From Candidatus Kerfeldbacteria bacterium (GTDB lineage: Bacteria > Patescibacteriota > Patescibacteriia > PEXW01), in assembly GCA_903867845.1 (NCBI GenBank), contig CAIPSZ010000182.1, positions 1 through 5,255 on the forward strand: a stretch of DNA of 5,255 bases. The letters are read 5' to 3'. Shown piece by piece: positions 4,552 through 5,255 of the stretch; within the stretch, counting starts at the first letter, position 1; every line of letters starts with the position of its first letter. The notes under the pieces were generated by a model. The model was not told the DNA's origin, did no database searches, and saw nothing but the letters and a program-made list of their open reading frames with translations. A program made the position numbers and the translations under genes.

Positions 4552-5205
4552 ATGGGCAATAAAGTACACCCAATCGCGCACCGCCTCGGCATTACCACTG
4601 AGTGGACATCAAAGTGGTACGCCGCACGCACCTACCGAACCCTCCTCAAGGAAGACCTCGAGGTGCGCAACTACTTGCGGAAGAAGCTGCGCGCTGCAGG
4701 GGTGGCCCGCATCGAAGTAGAGCGCTCCGGTAACGCAGTCACGGTGACTATCATCACAGCAAAGCCCGGTATCGTCATTGGCCGCGGTGGTTCTGGTGTG
4801 GAAGATTTGAAGACCGCAATGGTGAAGTACTTTCCGCCGAAGACGAAGTTCAAGTTGAACATCCAGGAAGTAGCGAATCCCGCACTCGTCGCCCAACTCG
4901 TCATGCAGAACATGATCGAGCAGCTCGAGAAGCGGTTACCGTTCCGCCGTATCCTGAAGCAATCGGTTGAGCAGGTGAAGAAGGCGGGCGGCCAAGGGGT
5001 GAAGGTCATGGTTGCGGGCCGATTGAACGGCGCAGACATTGCCCGCACCGAAGCCCTCTCCTGGGGCAAGCTTCCGCTGCAGACCCTCCGCGCAGACGTG
5101 GATTTCGCCCGTGGTGCAGCTGCGACGACGTACGGCGCCATTGGCGTGAAAGTCTGGATTTACCGCGGCGACATTTTCAAGAAGAAGGAAGAGCAACCTA
5201 CCTAA
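4552..5205 (+). CDS. rpsC: 30S ribosomal protein S3
   Basis: S3 (uS3) lies at the mRNA entry channel of the 30S head and contributes to the ribosome's mRNA helicase activity. The product is 217 residues, close to the usual bacterial length (E. coli 233). It starts with the family signature MGNKVHPIAHRLGI. A type-2 KH domain carries the GxxG loop as GRGG at residues 77-80 within KPGIVIGRGG. The C-terminal domain has NIQEVANP (103-110), LEKRLPFRRILKQSV (126-139), VKVMVAGRLNGADIARTE (150-167), PLQTLRADVDFA (176-187) and TTYGAIGVKVWIYRGDIF. R132, R133 and K136 align with the E. coli helicase residues R131, R132 and K135. The start lies exactly 3 nt (CCT) after the rplV stop and in the same frame. 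There is no Shine-Dalgarno. Confidence 0.98.
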   Translation: MGNKVHPIAHRLGITTEWTSKWYAARTYRTLLKEDLEVRNYLRKKLRAAGVARIEVERSGNAVTVTIITAKPGIVIGRGGSGVEDLKTAMVKYFPPKTKFKLNIQEVANPALVAQLVMQNMIEQLEKRLPFRRILKQSVEQVKKAGGQGVKVMVAGRLNGADIARTEALSWGKLPLQTLRADVDFARGAAATTYGAIGVKVWIYRGDIFKKKEEQPT

Positions 5206-5208
5206 CCT

Positions 5209-5255
5209 ATGTTCACCCCGAAGAAGGTCAAACACCGAAAGCACCACCGCGGTCA
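5209..5255 (+). CDS. rplP: 50S ribosomal protein L16, 5' end only
   Basis: Only the first 15 codons are inside the window. They read MFTPKKVKHRKHHRG, which matches the L16 (uL16) N-terminal signature, MLQPKRTKFRKQHRG in E. coli. L16 binds helix 89 of 23S rRNA, near the A site of the 50S subunit. Gene order supports the call, since rplP follows rpsC in nearly all bacterial S10 clusters. The ATG comes exactly 3 nt (CCT) after the rpsC stop and in the same reading frame, repeating the rplV-rpsC junction. The rest of the gene is beyond the window edge. Confidence 0.93.
   Translation, partial: MFTPKKVKHRKHHRG

Overview
The window is a stretch of the bacterial str/S10 ribosomal-protein supercluster. 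All nine genes lie on the + strand, in the order tuf (3' end only), rpsJ, rplC, rplD, rplW, rplB, rpsS, rplV, rpsC, rplP (5' end only). Every identification rests on strong residue-level similarity to universal protein families. Nothing on the minus strand is credible. There are no mobile elements, tRNAs, rRNAs or CRISPR arrays.

Organism: bacterial, with GC above half judged by eye. Three proteins carry extra low-complexity segments: L23 has about 60 extra N-terminal residues, L22 a Lys/Ala tail of about 32 and S19 an Ala/Pro tail of about 25. None of the nine start codons seen has a recognisable Shine-Dalgarno sequence. Direct tuf-rpsJ linkage together with these extensions suggests a Patescibacteria/CPR-type lineage. 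That placement is inference and could be wrong. All nine complete stop codons are TAA (7) or TAG (2), and no in-frame TGA is needed anywhere.

Layout: EF-Tu domains 2 and 3 end at 562. A 69-nt spacer with a very stable GC-rich hairpin (571-604) leads into rpsJ (632-982). A 223-nt non-coding gap (983-1205) follows. It can fold into several hairpins and ends in a U-rich tract and a G-free stretch just before rplC. From rplC onward the genes are packed with gaps of 1 to 6 nt, and most starts read CTATG. The last four genes (rpsS, rplV, rpsC, rplP) share one reading frame and are separated only by a stop codon plus one or two triplets.

Function: EF-Tu delivers aminoacyl-tRNA to the ribosome. S10, S19 and S3 build the head of the 30S subunit. 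L3, L4, L23, L2, L22 and L16 build the 50S subunit around the peptidyl-transferase centre and exit tunnel. The tight spacing implies one polycistronic mRNA with translational coupling. The most interesting non-routine signals are the structured rpsJ-rplC gap, the SD-less and stereotyped gene junctions, and the charged tails on two proteins that sit at the tunnel exit.
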